From the NCBI RefSeq assembly GCF_019749255.1, contig NZ_JACWFH010000039.1, positions 1 to 48,850 of the forward strand: a stretch of 48,850 nt of DNA, in the 5' to 3' direction. The notes below the pieces were generated by a model. The model made no database searches, was not told the DNA's origin, and saw only the letters and a program-made list of their open reading frames with translations. Shown piece by piece: positions 7,575-17,500 of this stretch. The position numbers and the translations under genes were made by a program. The stretch's first letter is position 1, and the number at the start of each line of letters is the position of its first letter. The DNA is from Mesobacillus maritimus (GTDB lineage Bacteria; Bacillota; Bacilli; Bacillales; Cytobacillaceae).

Positions 7575-7745
7575 ATGGTAGCACCAAGTGCATTAGGCTT
7601 AATCTCTTTGCTGTTTACAATTGCAGTACCTGTTTCATTTGTTCTTCTTTTAATATGGATTTATCAGCTTAAGAAAAATAGTGAAAAACAAATTGAACAA
7701 AACAAAGAAATCATTAGGTTACTTGAAAAAGAAAAAGCATTGTAA
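7575..7745 (+). CDS. 56-aa single-pass membrane miniprotein
   Basis: The ORF starts with ATG 8 nt after AGGGAGGG and reads MVAPSALGLISLLF onward. It has one membrane helix (about residues 6-29) and then a charged, heptad-like helix ending in LLEKEKAL. A terminator follows at once, so it is a complete single-gene unit. The 240 bp before it (7336-7574) carry no other recognisable gene. Its family was not recognised; the architecture is one transmembrane segment plus a cytosolic coiled coil. Confidence 0.7.
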   Translation: MVAPSALGLISLLFTIAVPVSFVLLLIWIYQLKKNSEKQIEQNKEIIRLLEKEKAL

Positions 7746-7788
7746 AAGAAGGAACCCTAAAATTTTCACCTAGGTTTTCCTTCTTTTT
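7746..7788 (+). terminator. Terminator of the miniprotein gene
   Basis: AAGAAGGA...CCTA pairs with TAGG...TCCTTCTT and is followed by TTT. A run of A before the stem means it may also work for the convergent gene on the minus strand. Confidence 0.75.
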
Positions 7789-7876
7789 GTTTGGTCTCTG
7801 TTAAAGGTAGGGATTTTATTTCCACTCCGATAAGCTGAGTTAGGCACCATAAAGTTGGTTAGCAGAAGGGATGTCC

Positions 7877-8938
7877 TTACCTTTTACTAGCATTCCGTGA
7901 AAATGTGTAGGTATTTCCTGCATTCCATAATAGATACTCGGTAATTCCAAGTTCGTTTCCAGCACGAATCTGGTCTTGTACTTCTTTTATTCTGTAAGGA
8001 ATTCTCATATCAAAGTCTTGATACCAAGGCCTAATTTTAGCAACGGGTTTTCCCTGGGATTGAACTTCATGGTTCTTAGCAATCGCATCTTGTAGTCCCT
8101 TCTTGATTAGTTGATAAGGACTTGCTTCCGGATTGGCAATTCCATAGGTTCCCTTGGCATAGTGTGACGGATACATCATTGGCGAGATAACATCAACATG
8201 TTGAGTCATCGTTTCCCATTTTTGCCCAATTCCCATATCGTCTTTTACGGAAGTCGTCAACCCAAACACATCGGCAGAAATCGTTAGGTTAGGTGTTTTC
8301 ACTTTTGAGTAAGCATACTGTAAAAATCCTCCAATGGCTGCTTCTTTTGTTGGAAAAGGCGAAGAAGCAAAGCTTACTTCTTTATCAATGTTTTTGTAGT
8401 CTGGGAAGCGAACATAATCCCATTGAACTTCATCAAAACCGAACTTGCTGACTTCTTGAGCAATGGAGATTGAATAATCCCATACTTCCTGACGATGAGG
8501 GTCCACCCACATGATTCCACTTTTATCTTTCCATAGTGTGCGGTTTTTGCTCTTTATCGCCCACTCTGATTTTTTCTTTGCCAGATAAGGGTCCTTAAAT
8601 ACCACAATTCTTGCGATGGTATAGATGTTTTTTTCCTTGAGGGTTTGTACGACAGATGCTAAATCTTTTATAGGGGCATTTTTGTCACTTTGAATTTCAT
8701 TGACGAGAGGTAATTCAGAATCATAGGTAATCTTTCCTTCATCATCTTTTACATCAATGACCATCGTATTTAGTCCTGTGTTATCGACCAAGGAAGTAAG
8801 TTCGTTAAATTTATCTGTGGTGCTTACTGACTTTGAGGTTAAATAGATTCCTTTAATAGGTTCAGTCAGTGAAAAGGGAAATAGAAAGTTTATGTTTAGC
8901 ATTGTTAAAAAGGACAGGATGGTTAGAACTTTAGACAT
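7877..8938 (-). CDS. Putative secreted glycoside-hydrolase-like TIM-barrel protein (DUF4015 type)
   Basis: This 353-aa protein has an N-terminal hydrophobic signal segment (about residues 5-22). It then shows the DUF4015/COG1306 putative glycoside-hydrolase barrel: KGIYLTSKS, MVIDVKDDEGKITYDS, YTIARIVVFKDP, MWVDPHRQEVWDY, the acidic DEVQWDYVRFPD strand, and SPMMYPSHYAKGTYG. The second ATG of the ORF (8938) has AAGGAG at 7 nt; the first (8944) is too close to it. It stands alone between a miniprotein and the SEC-C protein. The substrate is unknown, presumably a cell-wall or extracellular glycan. Confidence 0.78.
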   Translation of the reverse strand: MSKVLTILSFLTMLNINFLFPFSLTEPIKGIYLTSKSVSTTDKFNELTSLVDNTGLNTMVIDVKDDEGKITYDSELPLVNEIQSDKNAPIKDLASVVQTLKEKNIYTIARIVVFKDPYLAKKKSEWAIKSKNRTLWKDKSGIMWVDPHRQEVWDYSISIAQEVSKFGFDEVQWDYVRFPDYKNIDKEVSFASSPFPTKEAAIGGFLQYAYSKVKTPNLTISADVFGLTTSVKDDMGIGQKWETMTQHVDVISPMMYPSHYAKGTYGIANPEASPYQLIKKGLQDAIAKNHEVQSQGKPVAKIRPWYQDFDMRIPYRIKEVQDQIRAGNELGITEYLLWNAGNTYTFSRNASKR

Positions 8939-9111
8939 AAACATTCTCCTTTTTGGTTATATTTTACTTAGCTTCTGCTGCAGGTTATTTTCCTATACTT
9001 ACTTAGGAGCTTTGAAATTGAAATAAAGGAAGCAAAACTTTCACCTACTATTAAACTGAAGTACAATGTAGAAAGTGATTCACGTAATACCTAGTGAAGG
9101 GAATTGTCTAA

Positions 9112-10275
9112 ATGAATTTTATCGAAAGAATTAAGCCACATTTAATAAGCGACGATGTGTTAATCCAGGAAGTGGTTCTTCATGCCATACATGATTTTCC
9201 TTATTTGTCTGAGGAAAATGTAAATGCATTAGTAAAAGAAGCTTTTCATAACAAGGAAAAGCAATTATCCATTTTGGTTTACATAGCTAACCATCCTCTC
9301 AATGAAGAAGCGATACAGATTTTGATTCATTCTATCCCAGGGATGGACAAGTCTAAAACACATTTAGCCATAGACTTGCTTAACCAAATTGAACCGAAGC
9401 TGGCCCTAAAATATAAGCCCGACCTTGAAAACTACATGAATGCTGATAAATGGGCTTTGTATGAGTTGTTGGCTAATGGAACAAAAGAAATGGTGTATGC
9501 AGAGTACCAGAAACTAGTAAATACACTAGACCGTGCAGTTGAATTCCAACATGATGCATTCGTAAAAGCTAAACAAGTGGCAGCATGGATGGTTACAAAG
9601 GGTTGGGTAACAGAACGTGAGATTGAAGCAGTTATCCAAGCTGAATTAAAAGAACCTTCGTTTTCTTTTGACGGAATCTTGAACGTTTATATGATTGGTA
9701 GATTAAAATTGGAGCAGTTTATCCCAACATTAGCCTGTCTATTGGACCGGGATGACGATGTCTTATTAGATGAAGTCTCGGTTGCTTTAATTCGTTTTCA
9801 ATCAGATGAGGTAGTAAAAGAGGTTAAACCATATTTATTAAAGGACGAATCCATCATCTTTGCTGCTTCAGTTGTTGAAAATATTAAATCCGACTTAGCT
9901 GTTGAAGCGTTACGAGAAGCCTATCATCAGGTGGAAGAAGAGGACAGTCAGGATCTCCTTATTGAGGCATTATGCCACCAATTTTCGGAACAGGCTTTAC
10001 CGGAAATCCGTGAACATATGGAGAAAGAGTATTTCTCGGGTCTTGTGGATATCGAACAAGCAGTCTATAGCTACTTTGCTATCTTGGGGTTAGAACACCC
10101 TGACCTTGAGGAGTGGAGAAAAGTAGCTATGGAGCGGGAGTTGGACTTTCGGAGTGGAAGTGAGCAAGGGAAGATGCTGCAGAGTGTGCCAGTACATAAC
10201 GAAACCAAAGTAGGGCGAAATGATCCATGCCCTTGCGGAAGTGGGAAAAAGTATAAGAAGTGTTGTGGAAAATAA
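9112..10275 (+). CDS. HEAT-like repeat protein with C-terminal SEC-C zinc motif
   Basis: The 387-aa product ends in [19 protein letters not shown], the SEC-C zinc-binding motif also found at the end of SecA. Residues 1-350 are helical and carry repeating acidic/hydrophobic helix pairs (HEAT/PBS-like), for example [19 protein letters not shown] and [18 protein letters not shown]. No catalytic motif is seen. The SEC-C motif suggests binding to ribosomes or protein partners, but that is inference. The gene is monocistronic, with a terminator at 10344. Confidence 0.78.
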   Translation: MNFIERIKPHLISDDVLIQEVVLHAIHDFPYLSEENVNALVKEAFHNKEKQLSILVYIANHPLNEEAIQILIHSIPGMDKSKTHLAIDLLNQIEPKLALKYKPDLENYMNADKWALYELLANGTKEMVYAEYQKLVNTLDRAVEFQHDAFVKAKQVAAWMVTKGWVTEREIEAVIQAELKEPSFSFDGILNVYMIGRLKLEQFIPTLACLLDRDDDVLLDEVSVALIRFQSDEVVKEVKPYLLKDESIIFAASVVENIKSDLAVEALREAYHQVEEEDSQDLLIEALCHQFSEQALPEIREHMEKEYFSGLVDIEQAVYSYFAILGLEHPDLEEWRKVAMERELDFRSGSEQGKMLQSVPVHNETKVGRNDPCPCGSGKKYKKCCGK

Positions 10276-10343
10276 AACGCTGGTTGAAAGAAGTGTCGAC
10301 TAGCTGATTATTGAGGTAAGAGTGGGCAACAGGTTAAAACATT

Positions 10344-10391
10344 GGGATCATTTTAATGCAATTATATAAAGCAATAAAATGATCCCTCTTT
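10344..10391. terminator. Bidirectional terminator between convergent genes
   Basis: GGGATCATTTTA pairs perfectly with TAAAATGATCCC (10375-10386), followed by TCTTTTT. It lies between the + strand SEC-C gene and the - strand gene that ends at 10392. Confidence 0.85.
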
Positions 10392-10691
10392 TTAAGCTTG
10401 GCCATGGTCGTGCAATCCCTGATTCTGGTGGGCTGCAAGATCGAAGGTAAAGAGATTAAACTTTTCAGCCTCTAAAAGCTCTTCGCCATATAGAATGATG
10501 TCGACGCGACGAACTTGAAACATGCGTTTGCCGTGCATTTTTCCACCAAACCATTTTTTCTTAGCGCCTCTTAAAATTTTTTTGTAGTGAGTGTGGTCAT
10601 CTTCGTTGGTAATGCCTAGCATTCCTTTTACGATGTTTGCTGCCTCTGGAATGGTCACATAACCAGGATCCAAGTGATATTTCCGTCCCAT
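10392..10691 (-). CDS. Small conserved-looking protein of unknown function
   Basis: This 99-aa protein has a strong GGAGGG site 7 nt before its ATG. The segment GYVTIPEAANIVKGMLGI looks like the opening of an excisionase-type DNA-binding fold, followed by a basic region (ILRGAKKKWFGGK, GKRMFQVRRVDI). That would fit a small DNA-binding protein, but no family was recognised. Its C-terminus is His-rich (HQNQGLHDHGQA). Confidence 0.65.
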   Translation of the reverse strand: MGRKYHLDPGYVTIPEAANIVKGMLGITNEDDHTHYKKILRGAKKKWFGGKMHGKRMFQVRRVDIILYGEELLEAEKFNLFTFDLAAHQNQGLHDHGQA

Positions 10692-10921
10692 AATAAACCC
10701 TCCATCTAAAGCTTCTTATTATTTTTTATGGAGAATGATGGGTATTCATGACAAAAAGATAGAAGGGAAATAACCTTTTATGAGCGAAATAAGTGAAGCA
10801 ATAGATTATTCTCAATAAGATTAAATGATAGAACGAGGTTAATTGTATGGTTGTTATGCAATTTCGGGTAGAATAAAGCAACCATTCTATTACTCTCAAT
10901 TTAATAAAGGAGGTAGTTGTC

Positions 10922-11470
10922 ATAAGAATAAATCCCACGGAGTTTCAATTTCGCCATTTAAGTTATAGGATAAGGTCAGCAAAAGAAGCTGATGCAAAAG
11001 ACTTGTCTGAAGTACGTTTGCAAATAGATGGAGAAACAGAAAACATGGATAGAGAACAAGGGGAAGCATACATAGATGAAGCAGGTTTTAAACAATTAAT
11101 CAAAGAGGACACAGCAAGTTCCTTTAATCTTTTTTTAGTTTGTGAAGCAAACGGAAGGATTGTGGGCTTTTCAAGGTGTCAGGGGAGTCAGTTGAAAAGG
11201 TTCTCTCATAAAGTAGAATTTGGGGTCTGTGTGCTAAAGGATTTCTGGGGCTATGGAATAGGTTCCAACTTGTTAAAAGAATCGATAAAATGGGCTGATG
11301 CAAACAAGGTGAAAAAAATTACCTTAAATGTGCTTGAAACGAATGAAAAAGCTATCATGCTTTATAAAAAATATGGTTTTGAAAAAGAAGGAGTTTTAAA
11401 GAAGGACAAGTTCCTTTCAGATGGAAATTATTATAATACTGTCCTAATGGGAAGGGTTAAAGAATCATAA
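10922..11470 (+). CDS. GNAT acetyltransferase with a probable ATA start
   Basis: The protein has a clear GNAT fold: VEFGVCVLKDFWGYGIGSNL with the GYGIG acetyl-CoA loop, then ITLNVLETNEKAIMLYKKYG. The frame stays open upstream of the first ordinary start (TTG at 11003, no ribosome site) and encodes a typical GNAT beginning, YRIRSAKEADAKDLSEVR. A perfect AAAGGAGGT at 10906-10914 lies 7 nt before ATA at 10922, and no ATG, GTG or TTG lies in between. I therefore start at ATA, giving 182 aa. Alternatives are a start lost by an ATG-to-ATA change or a shorter protein from 11003 lacking the first beta strand. Confidence 0.72.
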   Translation: MRINPTEFQFRHLSYRIRSAKEADAKDLSEVRLQIDGETENMDREQGEAYIDEAGFKQLIKEDTASSFNLFLVCEANGRIVGFSRCQGSQLKRFSHKVEFGVCVLKDFWGYGIGSNLLKESIKWADANKVKKITLNVLETNEKAIMLYKKYGFEKEGVLKKDKFLSDGNYYNTVLMGRVKES

Positions 11471-11594
11471 CATCCATGAATTCAATCTTCATGAACGTTC
11501 CTAAAAACAAGAAAATAACAGAACGCCTAGAGATTTATAAGCGGTCCTTGATGGATGATCTAGGCATTCAGTTGCTACAGCTTTTTTTGTTTTT

Positions 11595-11777
11595 TTACTG
11601 ATTAATAGAACCACGTTCATAATGATTCATATCGGTTAATTCAATGATATAGTCATAGTTAACAATCGACTTTTTAATTTCTTCCCTTTCCTCTGGTGAA
11701 AGGTTTTTGTCCTGGACTTTATTTTCTAAGTTCTGTTTCATTTCTTCTAAGAAATCTCTTACTTCCTTGTATTCCAT
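11595..11777 (-). CDS. Small helical protein (possibly DUF3896)
   Basis: This 60-aa protein consists of two charged helices (EVRDFLEEMKQNLENKVQ and SPEEREEIKKSIVNYDYI) and ends ELTDMNHYERGS. AAGGGGTG lies 8 nt before the ATG. The look is that of the short DUF3896-type Bacillus proteins, which is remembered rather than checked. Function is unknown. Confidence 0.65.
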   Translation of the reverse strand: MEYKEVRDFLEEMKQNLENKVQDKNLSPEEREEIKKSIVNYDYIIELTDMNHYERGSINQ

Positions 11778-11987
11778 TGTTCAACACCCCTTAATTAGGA
11801 TTTTTATTTTATCCAACGATAAAGTAACCGCTTCCATACTCTTATTATATAGAAAAACACAAATTTTCAATCCATGATTCTATTGCGAATTTGTGAACTC
11901 TTTTTGAGAAAATTGTGAAGGCTTAAAGAGGTTTTTAGCTAGTTAGTCTTTAATTGAATAATAAGGATGGAAAGGAGTAAGATTTAA

Positions 11988-12350
11988 ATGATTCTAGGTT
12001 TACATCACGCTCAGATCACAATTCCAAAAGGTGCTGAGGTAGAAGGGAAAAGTTTTTATTGCGGAGTTCTTGGATTACCTGAGAAAGAAAAGCCTGAATC
12101 ACTCAAGGGGCGTGGAGGATTTTGGGTAGAAGTCGGGGATTGCGACGTCCATATAGGTACGGAAGATGGGTTTGATCGATTAACTACAAAAGCCCACTTA
12201 GCATATCGGGTTGAAGATTTATCATACTGGAGAAAAGTGTTAGCACAAAACAATATTGTAATCATTGACGGAATACCAATACCAGGGTTTGAACGTTTTG
12301 AGTTCAGAGACCCATTCGGTAATAGAGTGGAAATGATTCAAAAAATGTAA
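11988..12350 (+). CDS. VOC-family (glyoxalase/bleomycin-resistance fold) protein
   Basis: This 120-aa protein is one complete VOC unit: HHAQITIPKGAE at the N-terminus, FYCGVLGLPE, WVEVGDCDVHIG, HLAYRVEDL, and the C-terminal FRDPFGNRVEMIQ. His and Glu residues at the usual metal positions (HHAQ, HLAY, VEMI) are present. The substrate cannot be told from sequence. AAAGGAG lies before the ATG, and the gene ends at a shared hairpin. Confidence 0.85.
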   Translation: MILGLHHAQITIPKGAEVEGKSFYCGVLGLPEKEKPESLKGRGGFWVEVGDCDVHIGTEDGFDRLTTKAHLAYRVEDLSYWRKVLAQNNIVIIDGIPIPGFERFEFRDPFGNRVEMIQKM

Positions 12351-12382
12351 AGTCCCCATTCATATTATGGATAAAACAACAA

Positions 12383-12412
12383 AGAGCTTAGGAAACTCCT
12401 AAGCTCTATTTG
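12383..12412. terminator. Hairpin between convergent VOC and dpaA genes
   Basis: AGAGCTTAGGA pairs with TCCTAAGCTCT around a 3-nt loop. It is followed by ATTTG on + and preceded by AACAACAA, so it can serve both directions, though the T-runs are weak. Confidence 0.75.
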
Positions 12413-12465
12413 TGCAACCAAACGTAGTTCGCCAAGCCAATAGCTAGCGAAAAAATAGTAACCTG

Positions 12466-13347
12466 CTAGCTGAATTCTGTCTCCAATAAATCAATAAGCA
12501 CCTTTGCAATAATTGCTCCTGCTGACTTTGGTGCCACTTTTCCAGGGATTCCTAATTCCAATAAGGCCTTTATCCCTTTTTCTTTTGCATACTCAAAATC
12601 GGTCCCGCCAGGCTTAGATGCGACATCGATGATAAGGGAGTCACGATTCATTTTATCAAGGACTTCTGGTGTGAGCACCATATGAGGAATGGTATTAATA
12701 CAGATATCTACATGATTCACTTCATCTCTGAGGTCTTTAAGCTGGAAGGGAGTAAGGCCAACTTCAATGATACGGGCTAAATCGGCTTCTTTCCTTGCTC
12801 CGACAAGTACTTTAGCTCCAACAGCAGCGAAAAGACGAGCAATCGTTTTTCCTACTCTGCCATAGCCAAGGACCATGACCTTTGATCCGTGAATCATGAA
12901 GTCTGTATGTTCAATGGCTATCTTTAACGTCCCTTCTGCTGTTGGGATGGAATTAAGAATGGCCATATCATCTCTTGCAAACATGGGGACAACTTTTCTT
13001 CCTGTGGTCTCCATTAATTTTGTTAAGTAGGGGGTCTTTACCCCGGTATAAATGACACAGTGGTCAGGTGTGTTTTCAAGATGTTTCTTCGTGAGTGAAA
13101 TCTCTTCATCGGAATAACGGGCTTCGACCTTCCCATCATGGTCAAGCCCAGAAACCGGGACAAGGATGGCATCAACTTGAGAATAATCAATCTCTTGAAA
13201 GCCACATTTTATCATCTCGAAGCTGTCATCTGATACTTGAGTGAAACCAACCAACGAAACCTTTGCACCTTTTTCACGAATGATTTTTGCCACTTCAATT
13301 TGTCGGACATCCCCACCTACTATCACCATATGAAAATTCTTTTTCAT
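12466..13347 (-). CDS. dpaA: Dipicolinate synthase subunit A (orphan)
   Basis: The 293-aa product matches DpaA/SpoVFA in length and motifs. It has an N-terminal nucleotide fold (VIVGGDVRQIEVAKIIREKG), KCGFQEIDYSQVDAILVPVS, GVKTPYL, a second Rossmann motif VMVLGYGRVGKTIARLFAA, and the end GIPGKVAPKSAGAIIA. With DpaB it makes dipicolinic acid in the mother cell during sporulation. In Bacillus the dpaA-dpaB pair is normally followed by asd and dapG; here no dpaB lies next to it and a hairpin closes the gene. AAAGGTGGT precedes the ATG. A CATATATTTTA on the minus strand at 13434-13424 vaguely resembles a sporulation sigma -10, but this is weak. Confidence 0.88.
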   Translation of the reverse strand: MKKNFHMVIVGGDVRQIEVAKIIREKGAKVSLVGFTQVSDDSFEMIKCGFQEIDYSQVDAILVPVSGLDHDGKVEARYSDEEISLTKKHLENTPDHCVIYTGVKTPYLTKLMETTGRKVVPMFARDDMAILNSIPTAEGTLKIAIEHTDFMIHGSKVMVLGYGRVGKTIARLFAAVGAKVLVGARKEADLARIIEVGLTPFQLKDLRDEVNHVDICINTIPHMVLTPEVLDKMNRDSLIIDVASKPGGTDFEYAKEKGIKALLELGIPGKVAPKSAGAIIAKVLIDLLETEFS

Positions 13348-13513
13348 TTAGATACCACCTTTATGATCTAACAGTCAGTTCTTTCCCGTTCCAAAGAGGT
13401 CCAAAACTAATTTACCATTACGGTAAAATATATGTATACCTATCTAGATTAGCAACGGCATAATGGCAATTCTTTATAAAGCAGGTGAACATAATATGCG
13501 TTCATGGATAGCT

Positions 13514-13558
13514 GAAAAAGTCACACCTTTCATATGAAAAATGGAAGGTGTGTGTTTT
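13514..13558 (-). terminator. Terminator behind the TetR gene
   Basis: ACACCTTCC and its partner in AAAGGTGTGA form a stem read on the minus strand, followed by CTTTTTC. It lies directly downstream of the minus-strand TetR gene. Confidence 0.75.
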
Positions 13559-13572
13559 TCTTTTCACCTAGG

Positions 13573-14406
13573 TTAGAAATTGTAATAGTTCCGCAGTAAG
13601 TAGGCCGTCCATATACATTGTGGATGATTACGGATATTTTCAATTAAACCTTTTATAAGTGCTTGGCTTAAGGTTGGGGTGAGCAGTTCTTCTTTTAGTA
13701 AAACTAAAGATTCTTTCTCGATTGATTCTTCTACTTCTTCGAGACTTTGGTCAATAAATCGGATGATTTCTTCCTTTGTTCCTTCTTCATTCTGTGGGTG
13801 AGTGAACAAAGGAACAAACCCATGGGTGACATAGGGAATTGTCATGTGTTTAGCTAATATATTCGTCTTCTCAGCAAGGGATTGAGCCAACGTTTCCAAG
13901 TCTGGAAGCGTGTTTGAAAATAAAAGTAATTCTGTGTATGTTCTCATAAAACTTTTTATGCAATACACCAGATCATATTTAATCTCATTTACCTCATCAC
14001 CATATAATTTCTCAACCATAGCGAGGATGGCTTTCTCGTGTAATTGATAATAATAATGTAATTTCGTGAACATTTCATTATTAACCGAATGGGCTTGTTC
14101 TTTCATGAAAATCTTTGCGAAATTCGAATATTTATTAAACGATGCAAAGCTTATATAGTAGAAGTCATATAGAAGATTCTCATTATTTTTAGCATTTCTG
14201 ACCGTGTAGTCAATATTGGATAAAAATTGCTCCATAAACTGGTCAATTAAGGCTAAAATCAGTTCTTCTTTCGACTTAAAGGACAAGTAAAAAGCTCCTT
14301 TTGATATGCCACAACGCTTCGTGATTTGTTGAACGGAGGTTGCTTCAAAACCTTGTTCCGCAAAGAGCTCCAGGGATTTTTCCATGATTAATTGTTTTTT
14401 TACCAT
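13573..14406 (-). CDS. TetR-family repressor of the adjacent RND pump (YerO-like)
   Basis: The 277-aa product has the TetR DNA-binding domain at residues 1-55 (SLELFAEQGFEATSVQQITK, then GISKGAFYLSFKSKEELI) and a long helical ligand-binding domain. The ATG at 14406 has AGGAGAG upstream. Longer in-frame starts up to 14487 would run through the promoter and operator region. It is divergent from the SwrC-like pump gene, the same arrangement as yerO and yerP(swrC) in B. subtilis, and it probably represses the pump and itself from the operator at 14441-14458. Confidence 0.88.
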   Translation of the reverse strand: MVKKQLIMEKSLELFAEQGFEATSVQQITKRCGISKGAFYLSFKSKEELILALIDQFMEQFLSNIDYTVRNAKNNENLLYDFYYISFASFNKYSNFAKIFMKEQAHSVNNEMFTKLHYYYQLHEKAILAMVEKLYGDEVNEIKYDLVYCIKSFMRTYTELLLFSNTLPDLETLAQSLAEKTNILAKHMTIPYVTHGFVPLFTHPQNEEGTKEEIIRFIDQSLEEVEESIEKESLVLLKEELLTPTLSQALIKGLIENIRNHPQCIWTAYLLRNYYNF

Positions 14407-14434
14407 TTTCTTAATCTCTCCTAGGTTAAAACGT

Positions 14435-14463
14435 TTGACAAATGACCGCCTAGTCATTAGTAT
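14435..14463 (+). promoter_or_regulatory. RND pump promoter with TetR operator in the spacer
   Basis: TTGACA (14435-14440) and TAGTAT (14458-14463) are spaced by 17 bp. AATGAC at 14441 and GTCATT at 14453 form a perfect 6-6-6 inverted repeat that fills the spacer. A second, imperfect TGAGTCATATTAGTCAAT follows at 14471-14488. Binding of the divergent TetR protein would block the polymerase directly. Confidence 0.75.
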
Positions 14464-14504
14464 AAATATCTGAGTCATATTAGTCAATTAAGGTAGGTGT
14501 CATT

Positions 14505-17500
14505 GTGAAAGGTTTAGTTAATTTTGTCCTGAAAAATAAATTAGCAGTTTGGTTGTTAACAATCATTATAACTGTATCAGGAGTTTACTCAGCAACACAA
14601 ATGAAAACAGAAACAATTCCCGATATTTCAATTCCTTACTTAATGGTCATGGATGTTTATCCTGGAGCCACACCAGAGAAAGTAATGGATGAAGTATCCA
14701 TCCCGATTGAAAAAGCAGTAGAAGGTCTTGAAGATGTGAAAGCTGTTTTTTCTAACTCATCATCCAATATGTCTAGTATTCAAGTAGAATATGAATATGG
14801 CGTTGACATGGATGAGAAAAAACGTGAGCTAGAATCCGCTCTGGATAATGTAACATTGCCAGAGGATGCCCAAGAACCGATTATTACAGCCATCAGCATG
14901 AACATGATGCCAGTTGTGGCTTTGAGTGTAAGTAGTGAAACGGAAGACATTGTGGAACTTACTTCTACAGTGAATGAACTTTTATTACCGAAAATTGAAA
15001 AGATCGATGGGGTTGCGTCTGCAACCATCACCGGACAGCATCTTGAAGAAGTAGACTTCACGTATAACGAAGCGAAAATGACCGAGCTTGGTGTTACGAA
15101 AGAAACGGTCGAGCAAATGATACAGGGAAGTAACATGGCCGTATCCCTGGGGCTTTATGAGTTTGAAGAAGGCGAGCAAGCTGTTGCAGTTGACGGGAAG
15201 TTCATGACAATTGATGAGCTAAAAGACATGCTCATTCCTGTCACCCCATCAGAAGCTAGCCCAGTTCCATTTGTAAAACTTAGTGAGATCGCTCAAATTG
15301 AAGCAGTAGGAAAAGTAAAGTCTGTTTCAAGGACAAATGGGAAAGACGCAATTGCGATTCAAATCGTAAAAGGTCAGCAAGAGAACACCGTTGATGTTGT
15401 TAATGCGGTGAAAGAATTAGTTGAAGAAGAAGAAGCGAAAATTGACGGACTTGTCGTTGATATTTCACTCGACCAAGGGGAGCCAATCGAAGAGTCTGTT
15501 AATACAATGGTTGAAAAAGCCGTATTTGGTGGCTTAATCGCTGTTTTAATTATTCTATTGTTCCTTCGTGACTTTAAATCTACTATTATTTCAATTGTTT
15601 CAATCCCAGTTTCTATTTTTATGGCTTTATTGCTATTAAACTGGTTAGATATCACATTAAATATCATGACACTTGGTGCGATTACCGTTGCAATTGGGCG
15701 GGTAATCGATGATTCCATTGTTGTTGTCGAAAATATATATCGACGTTTACATTTAAAAGAAGAAAAGCTTACTGGGCGCGCATTAGTTCGTGAAGCGACC
15801 ATTGAAATGTTTAAACCAATTTTATCTTCAACCTTAGTAACGGTTGCGGTGTTTGCGCCACTCATTTTCGTTGGCGGGATGGTTGGAGAATTATTTATGC
15901 CATTTGCTTTGACCATGACCTTTGCTCTTGGTGCTTCATTGCTTGTAGCGATTACCATCGTTCCGGCATTGTCTCATTTCTTATTTAAAAAGAAATTGTA
16001 CAGCGAAAAAACGGAAAGTAGCCATAAAGAACAAGGCAAACTAGCGAATGGTTATAAAAAGATTCTTAAGTGGACATTAAATCATAAAGTGATTACCTCT
16101 CTGTTAGCAGTAGTATTGCTAGTCGGAAGCGTAGGGCTTACTCCGTTAATTGGCTTTAGTTTCTTGGGTAGTGAAGAAGAAAAAGTTATGTATTTAACGT
16201 ATACGCCTGGAACCGGAGAGTTAAAGGATGAAACGTTAGAAAATGTTACGGTTGTCGAAGAGGAGTTACTAAAACGTAAGGATATTGACATCGTTCAGCT
16301 TTCTGTAACAGAAAGTGGAGATCCAATGGCAGCGATGATGGGCGGAGGTTCTAACGGTGCTTTACTTTACCTCATCTTTGATTCTGAAATGGAAGATTTC
16401 CCAGAAGCTCGTGAAGAGGTAGAAGACTATGTGTTCAATATTGGTCAATCAGGTGAATGGAAGAGCCAGAACTTCTCATCGATGTCAATGGCAACAGATG
16501 AGGTTAGCTATACCTTCTACAGTGAAGATTTAGATAAGTTAAACGAAGCAGTGAAAATGATAGAAGGTGTTATGACCGAAAATGACGGCCTTGAAGATAT
16601 TTCTTCAAGTGCAGAAGATGCTTACGTAGAGTATGTCTTTAATGTAGAACAAGATGAATTATTACAATATGGGTTAACAACAGGGCAAATCGTCATGATG
16701 TTAAGCTCATCACCAACACAAGATGTGTTGACAACCATTGAAAAAGATGGAGACACATTGGACGTCATTGTTCAACAAGAACAAACTGCAAAACCAAAAA
16801 CCATTGATGAGCTCCTAGAAACACCAGTTCCAACGGCAACAGGGCAGACAATGGCACTTTCTGAGCTTGTTACCGTTAAAAAAGGAACAACATTAAACAC
16901 CCTTGCGCGTAGTGAAGGGGAGTACCATGCTACGGTTTCTGGTAAGATCATTGGGGAGGATATCTCTAAAGCGACATCAGAAGTCGATGAGGCTATTGAA
17001 GAGCTTGACCTTCCTAAAGGAGTAAGAGTGGGTGTCGCTGGGGTTGCAGCGGATATGAACGAAACCTTTACACAGCTTGGGATTGCGATGATTGCTGCCA
17101 TTGCCATCGTGTACTTTATCTTAGTTGTGACATTTGGTGAAGGACTTGCACCATTTGCGATATTATTCTCGTTACCATTTGCGGTGATTGGTTCATTCGT
17201 GGGTCTATTAATTGCCGGTGAAACGATATCCGTATCGGTTATGATGGGTCTCTTGATGTTAATCGGGATTGTCGTTACAAACGCAATTGTCCTTGTTGAC
17301 CGAATCATTCATATGGAACGCGATGGATTGAGCATGCGTGAAGCTATTCTAGAAGCAGGAGCAACACGTCTTCGTCCGATTTTAATGACAGCTATTGCAA
17401 CCATTGGTGCATTAATTCCATTAGCAATCGGAAACGGCGGAGGCGGCTTGATCTCCAAAGGACTAGGCATTACGGTAATCGGTGGATTAACTAGCTCAAC

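Noticed and set aside
10726-10938. 70-codon minus-strand frame upstream of the GNAT gene
   Set aside because: It covers the GNAT promoter and ribosome site, has no site of its own and a poor composition.
13424-13434. Sporulation sigma -10 (CATATATTTTA) upstream of dpaA
   Set aside because: It misses the final TA of the sigma-K pattern and has no -35 partner. It is kept only as a remark under dpaA.
14780-17308. Several long minus-strand frames (up to 194 codons) inside the RND pump gene
   Set aside because: They are mirror frames of a strongly conserved gene, have no ribosome sites and encode low-complexity Ser/Thr/Ile-rich strings.
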